Source: Lysobacteraceae bacterium
GTDB lineage: Bacteria > Pseudomonadota > Gammaproteobacteria > Xanthomonadales > Ahniellaceae
Assembly (NCBI GenBank): GCA_021299185.1
Contig: JAJTHZ010000099.1
Span: 1 to 32,644, forward strand
DNA length: 32,644 nucleotides
Direction of reading: 5' to 3'
How positions within the stretch are numbered: position 1 is the stretch's first letter; each line of letters opens with the position of its first letter. Under the pieces are notes generated by a model. It was given only the letters and a program-made list of their open reading frames with translations, made no database searches and was not told where the DNA came from. The translations under genes were made by a program, and so were the position numbers. Positions 1-7,288 of this stretch are shown here, one piece after another.

Positions 1-393
1 CGTGCGGTTGCGCTTATGTAGGAGCCCGCTTGCGGGCGACCGCAGTCGATGGCTTGCCGCGCGCGCGAAGGTGGCGGTCGCGCGCAAGCGCGCTCCTACG
101 CGCGGTGGCGCTTTCGTAGGAGCCCGCTTGCGGGCGACCGCAGCCGATGCCGTGCCGCGCGCGCGAAGGTGACGGTCGCGCGCAAGCGCGCTCCTACGTG
201 CGGTGGCGCTTATGTAGGAGCCCGCTTGCGGGCGACCGCAACCGATGCCGTGCCGCGCGCGCGAAGGTGACGGTCGCGCGCAAGCGCGCTCCTACGTGCG
301 GTTGCGCTTATGTAGGAGCCCGCTTGCGGGCGACCGCAGTCGATGGCTTGCCGCGCGCGCGAAGGTGGCGGTCGCGCGCAAGCGCGCTCCTAC
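1..393. repeat. Tandem array of 98-bp units, each a pair of inverted REP-like arms
   Basis: Four units start at 18, 116, 214 and 312, exactly 98 bp apart; the first 17 bases match the end of a unit, so the array continues beyond the left edge. Each unit begins with a GTAGGAGCCCGCTTGCGGGC arm and ends with the near reverse complement, GCGCAAGCGCGCTCCTAC. Each arm is itself a small hairpin, and the two arms can pair with each other. Units differ at a few positions only (for example cagtcgatgg against cagccgatgc). The last unit ends 20 bp from the stop of the Lnt-like gene. No coding sequence is credible here: the open frames repeat the same Arg-rich peptide. Layout resembles REP/BIME elements, and related single copies lie at 19395-19498. 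Confidence 0.9.
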
Positions 394-413
394 GGGCACT
401 CGATGGCCGGGTC

Positions 414-2861
414 TCAATTGGCGAGCAGCAGTCGCCACGCGAGGAACGCCGGTACGCCGGCGTAGTAGATGGCGCGCGCCGCCTGTTCGAGCCCTCGGCG
501 CGCTCCGGATCCCATCGCACGTGCGATGGCCTCGATCGCGATCCGCAGCGCCGCGGCGAACAGCATCAGGCCGAGCGACCACGCCGCCCACCAGATGCCG
601 AGCCCGAGCAGCCATGCCCCCGCGCCATACGTCTGCCACTCGCCGAAGGTGCCGCCGAACGCGATGTACTGGTGCAGGCGGAAAGCGGGCAGGGCGGGCA
701 GCAGCGGGAACAGGCCGAACTTGAGCAGCGGCTCGTCGAGCCAGCGATGGCGGGCCCGTGCGCGGGCGCTCGCCTGCGCGACGCGCACGGCGGCGCCGGG
801 GCCATCGAGGGGCACGGCCGCCCCGGCGTCGCCGAGCGCGCGCAGGAAGGCGGTGGGATCGGGCACGACCAGGCCCTGCGTCCACGCGCGCCCCGACGCC
901 AGCACCAGGTCGAAGCCGCCCGCGGGTTGCGCGAGGCGCCACGGCCGCAGCGCCGCGATGCGGTCGAGCGGAATCTCGATCCGCCGCCGCGCGCCGCGCA
1001 GCACGAGCGCATCGTCCTCGAGGCTCGCGTCCGCACGGTGCATCCAGCCGATCATCGCTGCGACGACCAGCGGCGTCACCACCGCGCCGCCGAAGACCGC
1101 CAGCAGGTCGAGCGAATTCACCTGCAGCCCGTCGACGCGCACCATGCGCAGCGCAATCCACGCCAGTCCCGCGGCGGCTGCGACGCGCAGCACCACCATG
1201 AGCCAGCGCATCGTCGGCGCGAGCAGCATTACCCGTGCGGGCAGCGCGGACGCCGGCCCGATGGTCGCGACTTGGCGCGTCAGCAGGCGTCGCCATGCCG
1301 CGACGGCAGCCAGCAGTCCGAGCAGGGCCAGGGCCGTTGGGCCGATCCAGTCGCCCCAGCGCACCGCCAGGGTAGGCGGCGGGTCGCGGATCGGGACCTC
1401 GCCGGCCAGCACGGCGCGATCACCCATCGCGGTGCGCGCCAGCACCTCGCCGCTGGGATCGATGAAGGCGCTCAGCCCGTTGCTGGTGACGCGCAGTTGC
1501 GGCAGGCGGGTCTCGATGCTGCGGAAGGTCGCCACCGCGAGATGCAACTCGGCGCCGATCGGAAAGCGACTGAACCAGGCGTCGTTCGACAGGCCGACGA
1601 TCGCCTGCGCGCCGAGCCGCGCGCCCTCGATGGCCAGTGTGGGCCGCACGTCGTCGAGGCACACCAGCGGCAGCACCTGTAGCGCGCGCCCGTCGGCGGT
1701 GCGCAGCGGGAAGACCCGCGCGCCGTCACCCGGCTGCCAGGTGCCGGCCCAGGGCAGGGCGCGGCGCAGCCACGGACGATCCAGCCACGCCGGCACGTGC
1801 TCGGTCAGCGGGAACGGGTGGGTCTTGCGGTAGAAGCCCAGCAGCCCGCGATCCGGTTCCAGGAACGCGGCCGCGTTGTACTCGCCCGCGTCGTCGCGAT
1901 CGAAGGTGCCGAACACCAGCGGCACGCCGGCCGCGTCGACGAAGTCGATGATCTCGCGGTCGAAGGCCGCGCCCGCCGCGCTGCGCGGCCGGCCGAACGG
2001 GGTCGGATAGACCGTCTCCGACCACAGGATGGCTTCGGCGCCGTGGTGTTCGAGCGCCGCGCGGGAGAGCGCGAGGTGCGCATCCAGCACCTCGCGGACG
2101 ACGGTGTACGCATCGGACTCGGCGCGCCGCCGCTCGTAGTCGACGATGGCGGCCTGCACCATGGCGATGCGCAGGGACGGCACGGGCGATGCGGCCTGCG
2201 CGTGCAGCCCGTGCAGGCGCCACGCGCCGTAGCCGGCCAGCGCCAGCGGCAGCGCGACGGCGAGGCCGAGCGGTGCGGCCACGTCGCGCCAGCCATCGCG
2301 CCGGCGCTGCCAGCCGATCGCGAGGGCCGCGTTGCAGGCGAGCAGTGCGGCGGTCAGTCCGGCGGCGCCACCGAGGTCGGCCGCCTGCCGCAGCAGTCGC
2401 GATGGCGCAAGCCCGTGGCCGAGCGTGTCGCCGAGCAGTTTCTGCCACAGCCATTCGCAAGCGACCCAGGCCGCCGTGCCGGCGAGCGCCGCCAGCGCGG
2501 CGCCATGGCGCCGGCGGACGAGGTGTGCGGCCAGCGCGAAGGCGATGAACTGCGGCTGCAGCAGCGGCGCGGCCAGTGCAAGCAGCAGCAGCGCCGGCGC
2601 CAGGCCGTAGCCGGTGTAGGCATCGATCGCCGCGGCGAACCACGCGAACACCGCCACCGTGAACGACACCGCCATCAGCCAGCCGGCGCACAGGGCCGCG
2701 CCCAGTCCGCGGCTGCGATCGAGCGCGACCAGCCACGGCAGCAGGGCCACGAAGCCGAGTACATGCGCCGCGCCACCGCGCGCATGCAGGGCATACATCA
2801 GCGCCGAGGCCAGGCAGGCGGCGCACAGGCGCCAGCCGGCGGGCCAGGTGTTAGATCGCAT
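414..2861 (-). CDS. lnt: Apolipoprotein N-acyltransferase (Lnt)-like protein with C-terminal PH-like membrane extension
   Basis: 815 residues, against about 510 for usual Lnt. Residues 1-225 hold about six to eight membrane helices. Residues 228-495 are a nitrilase/CN-hydrolase domain with the Lnt triad in place: Glu282 (WSETVYP), Lys346 (YRKTHPFPLTEHVP) and Cys401 (LVCLDDVRP), followed by SNDAWF and the SNG segment near 460. In E. coli Lnt these residues transfer an acyl chain from phospholipid to the N-terminal cysteine of lipoproteins in the inner membrane. The triad context VCLDD differs from the common ICYE. After a helix at about 505-523 there are roughly 290 extra residues: two helices (about 556-606), a soluble stretch at 608-680 that looks like a bacterial PH domain, and further helices near 716-735, 748-772 and 797-813. 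It is last in a tight three-gene unit with 21-bp gaps. It could be a specialised paralogue rather than the housekeeping Lnt. Confidence 0.85.
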   Translation of the reverse strand: MRSNTWPAGWRLCAACLASALMYALHARGGAAHVLGFVALLPWLVALDRSRGLGAALCAGWLMAVSFTVAVFAWFAAAIDAYTGYGLAPALLLLALAAPLLQPQFIAFALAAHLVRRRHGAALAALAGTAAWVACEWLWQKLLGDTLGHGLAPSRLLRQAADLGGAAGLTAALLACNAALAIGWQRRRDGWRDVAAPLGLAVALPLALAGYGAWRLHGLHAQAASPVPSLRIAMVQAAIVDYERRRAESDAYTVVREVLDAHLALSRAALEHHGAEAILWSETVYPTPFGRPRSAAGAAFDREIIDFVDAAGVPLVFGTFDRDDAGEYNAAAFLEPDRGLLGFYRKTHPFPLTEHVPAWLDRPWLRRALPWAGTWQPGDGARVFPLRTADGRALQVLPLVCLDDVRPTLAIEGARLGAQAIVGLSNDAWFSRFPIGAELHLAVATFRSIETRLPQLRVTSNGLSAFIDPSGEVLARTAMGDRAVLAGEVPIRDPPPTLAVRWGDWIGPTALALLGLLAAVAAWRRLLTRQVATIGPASALPARVMLLAPTMRWLMVVLRVAAAAGLAWIALRMVRVDGLQVNSLDLLAVFGGAVVTPLVVAAMIGWMHRADASLEDDALVLRGARRRIEIPLDRIAALRPWRLAQPAGGFDLVLASGRAWTQGLVVPDPTAFLRALGDAGAAVPLDGPGAAVRVAQASARARARHRWLDEPLLKFGLFPLLPALPAFRLHQYIAFGGTFGEWQTYGAGAWLLGLGIWWAAWSLGLMLFAAALRIAIEAIARAMGSGARRGLEQAARAIYYAGVPAFLAWRLLLAN

Positions 2862-2882
2862 CGGGTTGCGGCGGGCGGCGGC

Positions 2883-3569
2883 CTACGGGTCCGGGATGTC
2901 GATCGTGCGGATCGGCAGGCCCGGTGGCGCGCGTTCAGGGGGCACCACGCGCGCGTCCGGCAGGTCGAGCGCGAGGGCCGTGGCGTCGGTCGCCGCGAAG
3001 TCGGGTGCGTACATCAGGATCGGCTCCAGCGGCACGCCGCCGTCGGTCACCTGGTGGTGGCGCACGTAGCCGGGCGGCAGCACGAAGTCGTCCGGTACCG
3101 CCAGCCCGCGCAGCGGCGGACTGGTGCCCGGGGGATTGAACGCGCCCAGCCCGGTGAAGTCGCCGGCGTCCTGCAGCGCGCGGATCACCTCGCCGGCGGT
3201 CGGCACCGGATCGCCGGGCCGGAAGTGCGAGGCGAGGTCGCGCGGATCGCCGCTGGGCCAATCGACGGCGTCGCGCGATTCGGTCGGCGGCGCCGGAGCG
3301 ACGGAGCGCCCGGGCGCCCGGTGGTCCGCCTTGGGTGTCACCGGAAAACCTTCGTTCCCCAGACGCTCGCCGGCCTGGGCGCCGACGAGCGCCGGCCCAT
3401 GGGGCGTTGATGCGGGCGCGTGCGGCCACAGCCAATACGCCGCTGCGCCGATCACTGCTGCGGCGAGCGCCACCGTGGCCAACCATGGGCGTCGGCGCGC
3501 TGGCCGCGCGTCGTACACGCGCACGCCACCGCCGTCGATCGACGGCGATGGCGCGTGTCGCTTGCGCAT
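2883..3569 (-). CDS. Hypothetical single-pass membrane protein with periplasmic domain
   Basis: 228 residues, not recognised. The N-terminus is basic (MRKRH, then RPARRR), followed by one hydrophobic helix at about 29-48 (WLATVALAAAVIGAAAYWLW), which suggests an inner-membrane anchor with the rest in the periplasm. The remainder is Pro- and Asp-rich with no cysteines and no repeat. The C-terminal half (about 100-228) looks like a folded domain, with segments such as HFRPGDPVPTAGEVIRALQDAG and PPGYVRHHQVTDGG. It lies between the GDSL hydrolase and the Lnt-like gene, 21 bp from each, so all three are probably co-transcribed. A role beside those two envelope proteins is inferred from position only. 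No strong ribosome binding site marks the start. Confidence 0.75.
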   Translation of the reverse strand: MRKRHAPSPSIDGGGVRVYDARPARRRPWLATVALAAAVIGAAAYWLWPHAPASTPHGPALVGAQAGERLGNEGFPVTPKADHRAPGRSVAPAPPTESRDAVDWPSGDPRDLASHFRPGDPVPTAGEVIRALQDAGDFTGLGAFNPPGTSPPLRGLAVPDDFVLPPGYVRHHQVTDGGVPLEPILMYAPDFAATDATALALDLPDARVVPPERAPPGLPIRTIDIPDP

Positions 3570-3590
3570 CGGGGAGATCCTGCCCGCGCC

Positions 3591-4679
3591 TTACGGGCTC
3601 GGCGGGTTGTAGGTCGACAGCGACCAGCCCATCCGCTCGTGCCCGAACTGGTTCCAGATCGGGCTCCTGCCGCCGGTGAAGCTGCTGTAGCGCGGCGCCC
3701 CGGTGCCGGTCGAGCCGCCCCACAGCCCGGCCGACACGGTGCCGCCGGTGAAGGTCGGGTGCACGTCGTCGGACTGGATGTAGTCGAACGACGACGACGT
3801 GGTCACGAACTTCGCATTGGCGTCGCGCAGGGTCGGGCGCAGGGTCTGCGTGATGCGCTGCAGGTAGGCCGCCTCGGTGTCGCCGGGCACGTAGCGCAGC
3901 GCGGCGGAATCGACCTGGCCATCACCGTTGCTGTCGAAGTCGGCGCCCATGTACTCGGCGAACGAGTCCGCGCACTGGAAGCCCTTCTGGCGGGCGTATT
4001 CGCACATCCAGTAGTTCATCTTCGCCAGCGCCGGCAGGAAGCGGTCGCGCAGGTTGACCGTGGCGCCGGTGGCGGCGTCGCGGCAGGAACTCTGCACGTT
4101 GTCGGCGTTGTAGCCGGGGTAGTACAGGTTGGCGATCACCTTCAGCCGCACGTTGGGGCTGGCGTTGGCGTTGATGTAGTCCATCGCCGCCGCGACATAG
4201 GTCTTGCAGTTGTTGACCGCGGTGTCGAGCACGCCGTAGTTGCAGGTGCCGGTCTGGCCCTTGAACGCCGAGCGCGCCTGCAGGCCGTCGTTGCCGCACA
4301 TCTCGAAGGTCACCACGCGGGTGGATGCGGCCTGCATCCACGAGCGTTCGGCGACGATCTTGTTCTGGTACACGTCGGACGCCACCGCGCCCGACTTGGC
4401 GCGACGGATGGTCTCGATGTCGGCGTTCCAGGCCGCCGACAGGTACTCGCCGTCGACGGTCGGCGCCGAGTAGCGCGCGGCGTTGCTGATCGAGCCGTTG
4501 TAGCCGGCGTAGATCGAATCGCCATAGGCCACCACCCGGTACTTGGCCGTGGTGCCGGCGCGGTCGATGGTCCAGGAAACGTTCTGGTTCAGGGTGTTGC
4601 CCAGCGCCTGCGTGCTCAGGACGAGCAAAGCAGCGGCGGGCAGCCACCGGCGAGCGGTGCCGCGGACGAAGTGGTTCAT
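3591..4679 (-). CDS. Secreted SGNH/GDSL-family hydrolase with an EF-hand-like calcium loop
   Basis: 362 residues from the chosen ATG, which has a GGGGAGAGG ribosome binding site and starts a clear signal peptide (MNHFVRGTARRWLPAAALLV, then LSTQALG). An in-frame start 30 codons upstream would bury the signal peptide and was not used. SGNH blocks are visible: the nucleophile Ser55 in VAYGDSIYAGY, Asn130 in EMCGND, and Asp304 with His307 in SDDVHPT. Cysteines at about 128, 146, 158, 199, 226 and 236 could form disulfides after export. Residues 247-257 read DFDSNGDGQVD, an EF-hand/dockerin-like Ca2+ loop. The family includes esterases, lipases and carbohydrate deacetylases, and the substrate cannot be read from sequence. 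First gene of the three-gene minus-strand unit ending in the Lnt-like gene. Confidence 0.88.
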   Translation of the reverse strand: MNHFVRGTARRWLPAAALLVLSTQALGNTLNQNVSWTIDRAGTTAKYRVVAYGDSIYAGYNGSISNAARYSAPTVDGEYLSAAWNADIETIRRAKSGAVASDVYQNKIVAERSWMQAASTRVVTFEMCGNDGLQARSAFKGQTGTCNYGVLDTAVNNCKTYVAAAMDYINANASPNVRLKVIANLYYPGYNADNVQSSCRDAATGATVNLRDRFLPALAKMNYWMCEYARQKGFQCADSFAEYMGADFDSNGDGQVDSAALRYVPGDTEAAYLQRITQTLRPTLRDANAKFVTTSSSFDYIQSDDVHPTFTGGTVSAGLWGGSTGTGAPRYSSFTGGRSPIWNQFGHERMGWSLSTYNPPSP

Positions 4680-4865
4680 GCCTCTCCCCATGGATTCGAT
4701 GTGCGTCGCAGGCGCCGGACGGCGCCTGCCCCTTGCCCCTGACTCACAGCGCGTAGCGAACGACGGCACGGCATCCCGGTTGGGATGTCCCCCCGTGCCG
4801 GTGCGGAGTCTGTGCCCGCGCGCGCGTGAAGGTCACGATGCGGTGCAACAGTGGCGCGCGAGGCG

Positions 4866-5576
4866 TCACCCGCGCCGCTGCCACTCCATCACGAGGAAGT
4901 TCGGCGCGCGCCGGTAGCGGTCGGCCTTGTCGTCGTCGACACCCTGCGGCGCCGGCTCGGCGAAGTGCCGCAGTTCGAACCCGGCGTCGAGCAGGCCCTG
5001 CAGGTAGGCCGCGAGCGGGCGATGGTGGTTGGCGATGCGGATCCCGCGCCAGGCCACCCACACCGTGCGCGGCGTGAGGTAATGGTCGATGCAGAAGCGA
5101 CGCGAGCCGTCGGGCTCGCGGGTCCAGCCCTGGTCCGGGCAGGCGGTGTTGAAGGCCTGCAGGTTGGCGATCAGGAAGGTGCCGCCGGGGCGCAGCACGC
5201 GATGCGCCTCGGCGAGCGCAGCCGGCAGGTCGGGGATGTCGATCAGCGACAGGTAGGCCACCGCGAGGTCCATACTGCCGGGTGGCAGGTCGAGCGCCTC
5301 GCCGCGGCCGACCCGGTAGTCGCCGTCCGGATCGAGGCATCGCGCGCGCTCGATCAATGCCGCGGTGGGGTCGATGCCGACCGTCGTGATGCCGCGCGCC
5401 TTGAGCATGCGGCAGAAGCGGCCCTCGCCGCAGCCGATGTTCACCGCGCGCCGGAACCCACGGGCTTCCACCCGCGCCAGCATCGGCGCATCGAGCACGT
5501 GGCGGCGGCCCCAGTCGCCGTCCGTGCCCATCACGTCGATCCAGGCCTGCGCCGAATCGTCCCAGTCCTTCTGCAT
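4866..5576 (-). CDS. Class I SAM-dependent methyltransferase (type 11-like)
   Basis: 236 residues. The SAM-binding glycine-rich motif I is AVNIGCGEGRFCRML (about 44-58), followed by the acidic end of strand 2 at TVGIDPTAALIERAR. Motif IV lies around LAVAYLSLIDIPDLPAAL, and HRVLRPGGTFLIANLQ follows. This order is typical of Methyltransf_11 proteins, which methylate small molecules or quinone-like substrates in the cytoplasm. The C-terminal third carries HHRPLAAYLQGLLDAGF, seen in many stand-alone small-molecule methyltransferases. Its substrate is unknown. It is 186 bp upstream of the GDSL hydrolase on the same strand and divergent from the M14-like gene (127 bp between starts), so it is probably its own transcription unit. 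Confidence 0.88.
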   Translation of the reverse strand: MQKDWDDSAQAWIDVMGTDGDWGRRHVLDAPMLARVEARGFRRAVNIGCGEGRFCRMLKARGITTVGIDPTAALIERARCLDPDGDYRVGRGEALDLPPGSMDLAVAYLSLIDIPDLPAALAEAHRVLRPGGTFLIANLQAFNTACPDQGWTREPDGSRRFCIDHYLTPRTVWVAWRGIRIANHHRPLAAYLQGLLDAGFELRHFAEPAPQGVDDDKADRYRRAPNFLVMEWQRRG

Positions 5577-5703
5577 GCCTGTCCCCGGGTGGCGTCCGCG
5601 CGACCGCGGCCGCGCGCATGGTCGCGCACGCAGGGCGGTTCGGAAAGGGGCGCAACGGCGTGCGCGCGGCTATGCTTTCGTCCCCGCAACCGCGCAGAGC
5701 ACC

Positions 5704-6621
5704 ATGTCCACCACGGCTTATCCCATCGGTACCCCGGGCCAACCCTGGGGCGCGGCCGAACGCGCCGCCTGGCTCGCGCGCCAGGTCCGCCGGCGCGACT
5801 ATGCGGTCGACGTGCTGGCGGCGGTGGACGCGCTGCGCGATCGATTCGCGGTCGACGCCTACGGCGAGGTCGCCTACCACGGCGAGCGCTATCCGCTGGT
5901 CGCGCTGTGCAGCCGCGAGTGGCGCGACGACCTGCCGGTGGCGCTGGTCACCGGGGGCGTCCACGGCTACGAGACCAGCGGCGTGCACGGCGCGCTCGCC
6001 TTCGCGGCGGGTCGGGCGGCGGCCTTCGAGGGCGTCTGCAACCTGTTGCTCGCGCCCTGCGTCAGCCCGTGGGCCTACGAGCGCATCCACCGCTGGAACG
6101 CCGACGCGGTCGATCCGAACCGTTCATTCCGCGCCGACGGCCCGTCCGGCGAAGCGACCGCGCTCATGCGTCGCGTCGCGCCGCTCGGCGCCCGGGTGCT
6201 GGTCCACGTCGACCTGCACGAGACCACCGACACCGACGAATCCGAGTTCCGTCCCGCGCTCGCCGCCCGCGACGGCAAGCCGTTCGAGCCGGGGCACATC
6301 CCGGACGGCTTCTACGTGGTCGGCGACGAGGCCAATCCGCAACTGGCGTTCCAGCAGGCGATCATCGCCGCGGTGTCGAAGGTTACCCACATCGCGCCGG
6401 CCGATGCCGGCGGCCGGATCATCGGCTCGCCGGTGGTCGCAGAGGGCGTGATCCTGTATCCATTCCGCAGCCTGGGCCTGTGCGCCGGACTCACCGAGGC
6501 GCGCTTCACCAGCACCACCGAGGTGTACCCGGACAGCCCGCGCGCCACGCCGGCGCAGTGCAATGCCGCGCAGGTCGCGGCGGTCGAGGCCGCACTGCGC
6601 TTCGCTCTCGCGCGACGCTGA
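5704..6621 (+). CDS. M14-family zinc deacylase/carboxypeptidase-like protein (succinylglutamate desuccinylase/aspartoacylase type)
   Basis: 305 residues, no signal peptide, so cytoplasmic. Zinc ligands of the M14 fold are visible: His87 and Glu90 in GGVHGYETSG, and His172 in VHVDLHETTDTDE, matching the HxxE ... DLH pattern of the aspartoacylase branch. DPNRSF (about 138-142) matches the substrate-binding Asn-Arg pair of M14 enzymes. The C-terminal region (GLTEARFTSTTEVYPDSP) probably supplies the catalytic glutamate. Proteins of this size are usually annotated M14 family metallocarboxypeptidase or deacylase. The substrate, an N-acyl amino acid or a peptide, is not determined. The start ATG sits in a divergent intergenic gap with the methyltransferase, and ybiI follows 58 bp downstream. 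Confidence 0.88.
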   Translation: MSTTAYPIGTPGQPWGAAERAAWLARQVRRRDYAVDVLAAVDALRDRFAVDAYGEVAYHGERYPLVALCSREWRDDLPVALVTGGVHGYETSGVHGALAFAAGRAAAFEGVCNLLLAPCVSPWAYERIHRWNADAVDPNRSFRADGPSGEATALMRRVAPLGARVLVHVDLHETTDTDESEFRPALAARDGKPFEPGHIPDGFYVVGDEANPQLAFQQAIIAAVSKVTHIAPADAGGRIIGSPVVAEGVILYPFRSLGLCAGLTEARFTSTTEVYPDSPRATPAQCNAAQVAAVEAALRFALARR

Positions 6622-6679
6622 CGACACCACGCGATAATCCGCGGGCCGGTGGCGAAGCCGGCGCGGAAGGAGGGCTGCC

Positions 6680-6946
6680 ATGGCGACCGGTTGGGCCGGC
6701 GACAACGCCGTCAACGAGCAGATCGAAGCCACCATCAAGGACGGCATCGCCCGCGCCCGCGCCGCGTTGCCGCGCGGCCCCTCGCGCGAGCGCTGCGAGG
6801 ACTGCGAGGCGCCGATCCCGGCCGCGCGCCGCGAGGCCGTGCCGGGGGTTCGCCTGTGCGTGGCCTGCCAGGGCGCCCGCGACGCCGAGGCGCTCACGTT
6901 CGCCGGCTACAACCGCCGCGGCAGCAAGGACAGCCAACTGCGCTGA
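6680..6946 (+). CDS. ybiI: DksA/TraR-family C4 zinc-finger protein YbiI
   Basis: 88 residues, the same length as E. coli YbiI as I recall it, and close to it throughout: GWA.D.AVNEQI near the N-terminus, APIP.ARREA.PGVRLC in the middle, and the ending GYNRRGSKDSQLR. Four cysteines make the zinc finger: CEDC at about 39-42 and CVAC at about 60-63. It lacks the long coiled coil of DksA, so it may not act like DksA on RNA polymerase; the role of YbiI is poorly known. An AAGGAGGG ribosome binding site lies a few bases before the ATG. The small membrane protein starts 6 bp after its stop, so the two are probably translated from one message. Confidence 0.93.
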   Translation: MATGWAGDNAVNEQIEATIKDGIARARAALPRGPSRERCEDCEAPIPAARREAVPGVRLCVACQGARDAEALTFAGYNRRGSKDSQLR

Positions 6947-6952
6947 CGCCCG

Positions 6953-7189
6953 ATGACCGGCGTGCTCACCCTGCTGCCGTTCGTCGTCTCGCTGGTGCTG
7001 TGGGCGCACTGGTTCCGCGAGGGCGACTCGCATGTCGCTTGGAAGCTCGTCGTGCTGGCGGTGGCGCTGTACGCGGTTCACCTGCAGTTCTTCAGCGAAC
7101 ACGTCGTGCATGGCCTGGTGTTGCAGGTGCTGCTGGCCATCGGACTGCTGTTCTGGAGCCGCTGGCACGAGGCGCGCTACGGCGGCTGA
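6953..7189 (+). CDS. Small hydrophobic membrane protein, hypothetical
   Basis: 78 residues with two or three hydrophobic segments (about 3-18, 31-48 and 52-67). The charged sequence WFREGDSHVAWK lies between the first two and a short basic/aromatic tail, WSRWHEARYGG, ends the protein. It is probably an inner-membrane protein. The family is not recognised and no catalytic motif is visible. It follows ybiI by 6 bp and is likely co-expressed with it. Codon usage is as GC-biased as its neighbours, which supports a real gene. Confidence 0.7.
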   Translation: MTGVLTLLPFVVSLVLWAHWFREGDSHVAWKLVVLAVALYAVHLQFFSEHVVHGLVLQVLLAIGLLFWSRWHEARYGG

Positions 7190-7220
7190 GCGGCGTGCGG
7201 TTGCGGCACCCTGGACGACG

Positions 7221-7249
7221 TTGACGCGCGCCGCCGTGCCGCCCATGCT
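7221..7249 (+). promoter_or_regulatory. Possible sigma-70 promoter for the GGDEF gene
   Basis: TTGACG (7221-7226) is followed after 17 bp by CATGCT (7244-7249), 40 bp before the ATG of the GGDEF gene. The -35 is good and the -10 is weak, so this is tentative. Confidence 0.25.
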
Positions 7250-7288
7250 CGCGCGTCTCCGCGGCAGCGCCGCGCTGGCCTTGTCCTG

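Noticed and set aside
1-393. CRISPR array
   Set aside because: The repeat and the sequence between arms are both conserved from unit to unit; there are no unique spacers and no cas genes.
49-724. Overlapping plus-strand frames through the 98-bp array
   Set aside because: They repeat the same ARKRAPT-like peptide because the DNA repeats; there is no coding bias or ribosome binding site.
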